Shown piece by piece: positions 59,022 to 64,000 of a stretch of DNA of 64,000 bases. The translations under genes were made by a program, and so were the position numbers. Each line of letters begins with the position of its first letter. Within the stretch, counting starts at the first letter, position 1. Source of the stretch: Channallabes apus (Eukaryota > Chordata > Actinopteri > Siluriformes > Clariidae); the NCBI GenBank assembly GCA_030522415.1, contig CM060109.1, forward strand, positions 28,297,392 through 28,361,391, read 5' to 3'. The notes beneath the pieces were generated by a model, which searched no databases, had not been told where the DNA came from, and saw only the letters and a list, made by a program, of their open reading frames with translations.

Positions 59022-59039
59022 TCCCCGTACGGGCCACCA
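59022..59039 (-). other. Primer-binding site for tRNA-Ile
   Basis: The minus strand reads TGGTGGCCCGTACGGGGA three bases after the LTR. This is an exact 18-base complement of the vertebrate tRNA-Ile (AAT) 3' end including CCA. Confidence 0.85.
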
Positions 59040-59042
59040 CTA

Positions 59043-59760
59043 TGTAACGCTTGGATTTTATTAACCGCTTGGTTACAAATAAACGGATTCGGGAATCTAA
59101 ACAGGGGCTTGAAAACAATACTTCCGGTATTGCGCAACCGCAGCTGGACAAAACACGACGCGACACAAAACAATTATAATAAATTAAACCAAGTGTATTA
59201 TACAGACGGAATAAAGAAATAAACAAACACGGTGCACCACAAACCAATATATACAAATATAATACAAATATAATACAAATAGAAAAAAATGTGTGTGCGA
59301 TGTATGCGGGTGTGTGTGTGTGAGTGTGTATGATAGTCCAGTGTCTGAAATATGGCAATTGGGGTGAAATGGTGAGTTGGAGAGATGGATCGATCTCACC
59401 AAATGACGATGGTAGGTCTGGGAGATCGATAAACGGAATGAGCTGGGTACTGAATGAAATTAATCCACAATAATCCACAAACAGGCTCTCAGTCTCAAAA
59501 ACCATGCAGCGCGCTGTCTTCATCTCTCCGTGCCGGCTCCTACGCCGGTTCCGGCTTTATGCCAGATCATGTGACCCACGTCACTTCCGGGTTCCCGTGC
59601 GTCGCGATCGCGCATGCGCGGGAACTTGCCCGGTGACCAAACCACTGTCAAAGGGGAAACAGAAACCGCTAGGGCACGCCTTCGGCCACAGGTGAGCAGC
59701 ATTAGCTCCACAACCAATTCCCTGTTGTTGAAGGTGTCCCTGATGTGTGGCTGTGCTACA
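59043..59760 (-). repeat. LTR of the non-autonomous element (5' LTR)
   Basis: 718 bp, nearly identical to 56234-56956. Followed by AGTT, the target duplication. Confidence 0.92.
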
Positions 59761-59764
59761 AGTT

Positions 59765-60485
59765 TCCACAGTGAAACACCAGATTTGTGGTCCTAAAGCA
59801 ATATTATCTGTACAAAACTGCTCAATATTTCTTAGTATCTGATGTACACATCAAATTTAGAGCATACATGTTCTGTACGTGGTATTTTTTTGTTTGTTTT
59901 GGATTTTACATCAAAACATATGTTTTGGCTGGTTTTCAGTATGGTTGTTAGTGGTGAAAAAATACCACAAACTACTGTATGTATTTGGGTCCTTGTAGGT
60001 TAAAGTCATTAAACGTAGCTATTTCTAAACATTTCTCTTATACAAAAGTCACAGAAATGTTATACTGTATGTGAATCTACACAAGTTGTTTTTAAACATT
60101 GCACCGATTTTTCCACATAAGGGCTTTTTACATATAGAACATGTGGATTTCCTTTTCATCTGTGATTCATATATTATTAATATGTTTTGTGAAGATTCAC
60201 ATGCAATTTCCGGACATCTCATACTGAAATGCACTTCCATATATTCTTTTCATGTGATAACATATAACATACAGTATCAGCATAATCACATGAAAAATGA
60301 AAGTAATGATGAAACTCTTGCACATTTTATCTGAAGCCCGTGTACACGGTGCTCATCATTTAGGGTAATGTCAGAAAAGAAGATCTACAGTAGAATAAAA
60401 TCTATTCATATTTTATAACAGAACAATTGCTCTAAATTTAGCCAAGTCCCGAAACAGTTAAGTCAGGAGGCATGAGCAAGGCACT
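59765..60485. other. AT-rich interval without recognised genes
   Basis: Mixed sequence with chance frames only. Confidence 0.5.
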
Positions 60486-61129
60486 GAGAATGGAAACCTT
60501 TTGTTCCCTTTCAAAGGCTACACTCGATGCTGCGTGAAAACGCTATGGGAACATCTTGTCATGTTGCTGGTTATGAAGCATGTGTGTATCAAACACGCCA
60601 AATTTTGGCTTATACAGTATAACCTCGGTCAGGTGACGTCATCTGATGAGATGCATCTGGAAGTTATAAAAGGAGTGAACCGGAAACATTCCTCAGATTC
60701 TTTGTCTTCACTGACCTTGTTGTGTTAGCGTGTCTGTGTTTTAACCAGCAAAATAAGAAGTGTTTAACTCACCGATATGCAGAGTTTTAAACGAGATGTC
60801 CCTCCGTGTGATAATCTATATTGGAGGGCGATCTGTACACTTTACTGTTTCGATTAAAATGCTCACGCACCTCGCATTCCTTGAGAAAGCTTCGACCACT
60901 TGCAAAACAGCAGTTTCTGTCGGGTGGCCGGGGGGGCGGAGCTTCAACGACGCTCTCTCTCTCTCCCCCCTCTTAGCTTTCTCCATATGAGTTAACCCTT
61001 TCATGGAGTAAGCTGTATTAATCCCGTGTTTTCCTGCCATCGACTTATCTATTTGTTTAAATATAGTTGATGTGGAAGTGCGGAGTTATATGATGACACC
61101 CAGATAGAAGAGACGCTTCCAAGGCTATC

Positions 61130-61560
61130 TCTTTCCTGGGACATCATCCTCCCTGGCTAATACAGTACTTCCTTCAAGCTGTGTAGACGTTCATCTTCTC
61201 TGTAGGGAAAAGCTGTTCAGGCAGCAGGTCAGGTTGCTGCTACTGTACCACGCTGACCTGCTGAGAGACTTGAGCACAGGCGGGGCGCGTCAGATAGGGC
61301 ATATTGGAATTATGCCGGGCCACAGAATTGTCTCTGCGTGCAACAAAAGCAGACGGCTCGTGCTATCGGCCGTTTTATGGCTGCGATGGTTTTCGCGTGG
61401 AGGCACTTGTGGTTGAATCTCAGGCACATCAAGGATAAGAATCGTGCATTACTCCTGGATGCCCCTATCTCGCCTTCCGGCCTGTTTGGCGATATCGTTA
61501 ACTCGGTCGCCACTAGGTTCATTAGGCGAAGTTATATTTACAGTCTCGACTGGGTCTGAC
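61130..61560 (+). pseudogene. DIRS gag remnant
   Basis: Clearest at 61338-61559: ARAIGRFMAAMVFAWRHLWL, then NLRHIKDKNRALLLDAPISP and SGLFGDIVNSV, a conserved block of fish DIRS Gag proteins. Upstream parts are broken by stops. Confidence 0.6.
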
Positions 61561-62107
61561 CCTTGCGGTGCGTGAAACACAAGGAGTGTGTTTTTGCGCC
61601 TGCCACACCTCGTAAAGATTGGGGTGCGACGCGCCTCACTATCTGCCTCAAATAGGTCAGACTGACATATTGCCTTCTTCAAAAGCCCTGAGGTTCGTGT
61701 GCCCAGGACCATGGGGGTGGCCCCCCAATGGGGAGAGGCACGCGGAAAGTGTTCTCCCTGACACCCCCAGGACGTTGGTGTTCTGACACCACTGGTGTTT
61801 CGGGCAACACCAGTCTCCAATAAAGTGTTAGTTCTTCGGTTTTTCCTGCCATATTTCAGGATGCCGAACATCCAACATCCCCCCCCCCTTGTAAACCAAG
61901 CCAAAAAGAGAAACTACTTCCATGAAGCCGGAAAGTGCGCATCTCCTGACAGAAGTTGCTGGGGAATGGGGCCATGGAACATGTTCCCCTACCAGACAGT
62001 CAGTCAGGCTACTACAGTCGTTATTGCTTGGTTCCCAGATGAACGGGGGGCTGCGTCCAAATTTTAGATTTGTACCTCTATCTAAAATAATAAATACAGT
62101 TTAAAAA

Positions 62108-62330
62108 ATGTTAAATATCAAAGTGATTGTTCTCAAATCCTACCAAGCGATTGATTGTGACAATCGATTGAAGGATGCTTACTGCCACAACACAGGGAAA
62201 GACCTGAGGTTCGCTTTCAGGGGCGAAGCTTACCAGTATCAGGTCCTTCCATTTGATCTAGCCCTATATACCCGCACATGGATGTATTGAATTACATAGA
62301 CGACTGGCTGGCCCAGTCTCAGTACTGTAG
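62108..62330 (+). pseudogene. DIRS reverse transcriptase fragment
   Basis: RLKDAYCHN (motif A region), LRFAFRGEAYQYQVLPFDLA (motif B region) and, after a frame change, NYIDDWLAQ (catalytic YIDD, about 62289-62312). The segments between and after these are shortened, so RT is non-functional. Confidence 0.75.
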
Positions 62331-62389
62331 CTAGCGCTTCGACATCAGCATGTCATCCTAACAAGCATCCCATCAAGCTAGACCAGAAA

Positions 62390-63010
62390 GTGACCACCTC
62401 TTTCAGAAATCTTAGCTCTCATGGCTGTATCCATGGTAACACCTTTGGGCCTTCTGCACATGAGAGCATTTTAGTTGTGGCTAAGACAGGGGATTTCACT
62501 CTAGGGCCAATCCCCAATAAAGATTACGCGCCAGGTGCTTCGTACTCTTCCTATGTGGTTCAGACCCCGGTTTCTGACTCTGGGTCCCACTCTAAGTTCG
62601 TCTTGTCGTCGCAGATGCTAACGACAGACGCTTCCCTCACGGGCTGGGGTGCGGTCTTAGATGACCGTCCAGCCCAAGGGAGCTGGAGAGGCCTTCTTCC
62701 CGTGCGGCATATCAATTGCCCCGAAATGATGGCTCTATTTCTGGCCCTAAAGCACTTCCTCCAGCAGTTGAGAGGCTACCATGTCCTAGTGCGGATGGAC
62801 AACACTATGGCAGTCTCATATATTATCGCAAGGGCGGACTGTGCTCGCGCCGCTAAACAGCTAGCGCACCAGATTCCTCTCCCTCAGGACGATTTACATT
62901 CAGGGCATATGAATGTGGGAGCAGTTGTACTGTCCGGTCAATCTCTGACAGACGGGGAATGGGGACCCCACCCCGAAGTAGTCAGTCAATCTGGGAGAGA
63001 TTTCAGCTAG
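62390..63010 (+). pseudogene. DIRS RNase H domain
   Basis: A readable frame with LTTDASLTGWGAVLDD (first Asp of RNase H), INCPEMMALFLALKHFL (Glu) and VRMDNTMAVSYI (second Asp), then HMNVGAVVLSGQSL. The catalytic triad looks preserved. N-terminal residues of this frame belong to a degraded connection domain. It ends in the region before the recombinase. Confidence 0.75.
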
Positions 63011-63059
63011 CAGAGCTGGACCTCTTTGCCTCGTAAGATCAGCAAATGTCCCCTTTGCT

Positions 63060-63990
63060 ACTCTCTGACTCTTCCATGCCCCCCCACCCCTGGGTCTGGA
63101 CATCTTGGCCCGTACGTGGCCCAGGTTACGCCTTTATGCGTTTTTTCCTGATAGCTCTGCTCCCGGGAGTCTAAGTCAAGCTGGTCTTCCATCCAGGGTA
63201 ATTAAGACTATTCTAAGTGCTAGGGCTCCCTCCCCTAGAAGAGCTTATGCCCTCAAAATGAATGTATTTGAAAATTGGTGCATGACGAAGCAGATAGCTA
63301 GTACTCTCAGGACGTACGTAACTGCTATTTCAGCCTGCCACGTCCTGATTGATGGGGTTACTGTGGATTACACCCTTTTAGTTACCGTTCCATTCATGGA
63401 GCTAAACGGTTGAGGCCTATCGTGCTCAAAGGCCCAATTGACACCCCCTTTGAACCACTAGAGTCAGCGCCTCAGGTTTTCTGACTCTTAATATGGTTTT
63501 TCTAATGGCCGTTACCTCTCTAAGAGGATTGGAGATCTGTCAGGGCCATTTCGCATCCTCACTGAACTATCTTCCGAAAGTTCCATTTTCAACATGCATC
63601 CTATTGTTTTGAAGCCTTCTGTACTCCGCCTTTACAGCTTCGGAGCTGGAGAGACTTCAATTACTGTGTCCAGTACGTGCTCTTCAGATTTACGTCCACC
63701 TTATCAGCCAGTGGAGTAGGTCAGAGCAGCCTTACATGTTTTGGGACCGCAGGGGCGGCCGCCATTAAACTGGGTGAGAGATGCTATTGCCCTCTCCTAT
63801 GAAGCGCGTGGGCTCACTTCGCCTCTAGGAATCAGGGCTCATTCAACCAGGGGTTTGCCTCATCTATTGCACTAGCAAGAGGTATTCCCCTGCAGCAAGT
63901 GTGTGCTAAGCAGGTAGACCCAGTCCACTGCCGAAATGTTTCAGTGCTGGAGGGGCTGTGGCAGTTAACACGGAGAGTTTGTGGAGTTAA
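63060..63990 (+). pseudogene. DIRS tyrosine recombinase, broken
   Basis: RTWPRLRLYAFFP, then RAYALKMNVFENWC (N-terminal core-binding part), and after several stops the catalytic GIRAHSTRG box (His-x-x-Arg, about 63829-63855). The catalytic Tyr region should lie near the window end; it is not clearly readable. Stops at 63412, about 63460 and later prevent translation. Confidence 0.7.
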
Positions 63991-64000
63991 ATAAATATCA

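Larger units (their letters stand above)
56234..59760 (-). mobile_element. Non-autonomous Ty3/gypsy-like LTR retrotransposon
   Basis: Complete element with two LTRs (56234-56956 and 59043-59760), 4-bp target duplication AGTT (56230-56233 and 59761-59764), tRNA-Ile primer site, polypurine tract and a shortened minus-strand coding region of about 2.1 kb. The coding part holds gag joined to the region before integrase, then the integrase zinc domain joined to the C-terminal part. RT, RNase H and integrase core are missing. The LTRs differ by one 5-bp indel and about one substitution that I noticed, so insertion was recent and probably driven by enzymes from a full-length relative. Confidence 0.88.
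60486..64000 (+). mobile_element. DIRS-type retrotransposon, decayed, cut by window end
   Basis: In order: a 5' terminal region (AACCTTTTGTTCCCTTTCAA at about 60496) with a TATA-like TTATAAAAGGA near 60664, gag remnant, RT fragment with YIDDW, RNase H and a tyrosine recombinase. DIRS elements integrate by tyrosine recombinase rather than DDE integrase. Several stops, frameshifts and internal deletions make it inactive. The 5' boundary is approximate and the 3' end is outside. Confidence 0.75.

Noticed and set aside
62390..63010. Host gene encoding a ribonuclease H protein
   Set aside because: Motifs and order (RT remnant before, tyrosine recombinase after) are those of DIRS, with stops all around.

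Overview
The window is teleost-fish genomic DNA made almost entirely of transposable elements. I found no host protein-coding gene and no intact host RNA gene. The fish assignment is inference from the mixture seen: L2 LINEs with a GAATT-type tail, a CR1/Rex-like LINE, sushi-type Ty3 and other Ty3/gypsy elements, BEL/Pao, DIRS, a class-I-like endogenous retrovirus, Tc1, hAT and Harbinger DNA elements, tRNA-derived SINEs, and long TA, CA and GATA microsatellites. Nothing seen fixes the species.

Layout. 1-1600: 5' part of a sushi-type LTR retrotransposon on the minus strand (LTR, self-priming site, gag, a GGGAAAC frameshift site, start of protease). 1816-2137: SINE and tRNA-Glu-like sequence. 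About 2460-7424: long L2 LINE with intact ORF1 and broken ORF2. 7435-14070: endogenous retrovirus with both LTRs and a TAGTG target duplication, gutted in pol, without env, and interrupted by a minus-strand LINE. 15480-17366: very large foldback element (about 840-bp arms, 211-bp loop). 16833-32160: tandem direct duplication of about 7.65 kb, nearly identical between units. Each unit carries the outer part of one foldback arm, a LINE 3' end, a SINE, a tRNA-Ala/Glu-like cassette, a Penelope-like end with a hammerhead-like motif, a Tc1-related MITE, a decayed Tc1 transposon and a BEL/Pao pol relic with a nested LINE tail.

32331-36910: hAT relic split by a second L2 whose 986-codon ORF2 is uninterrupted. 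37205-38760: diverged third copy of part of the duplicated unit, with a TA-centred palindrome and more tRNA-like cassettes. 38760-56230: mostly non-coding, with MITEs, inverted repeats, LINE fragments and a Tc1 element with about 200-bp terminal repeats. 56234-59760: young non-autonomous Ty3/gypsy element with nearly identical LTRs, a tRNA-Ile primer site and an AGTT target duplication, lacking RT, RNase H and the integrase core. About 60490 to the window end: decayed DIRS element.

The genes do not form a host pathway. The logic is parasitic. Autonomous elements (an L2 with intact ORF2, a sushi element continuing outside the window) could serve defective ones. Repeated nesting (LINE in ERV, L2 in hAT, LINE tail in BEL, a Harbinger MITE in an older repeat) gives relative ages. 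The features most worth checking are the foldback with its repeated dyad modules, the duplication whose breakpoint lies inside one foldback arm, the self-priming plus frameshift architecture of the sushi element, and the tRNA-Ala/Glu-like cassettes.
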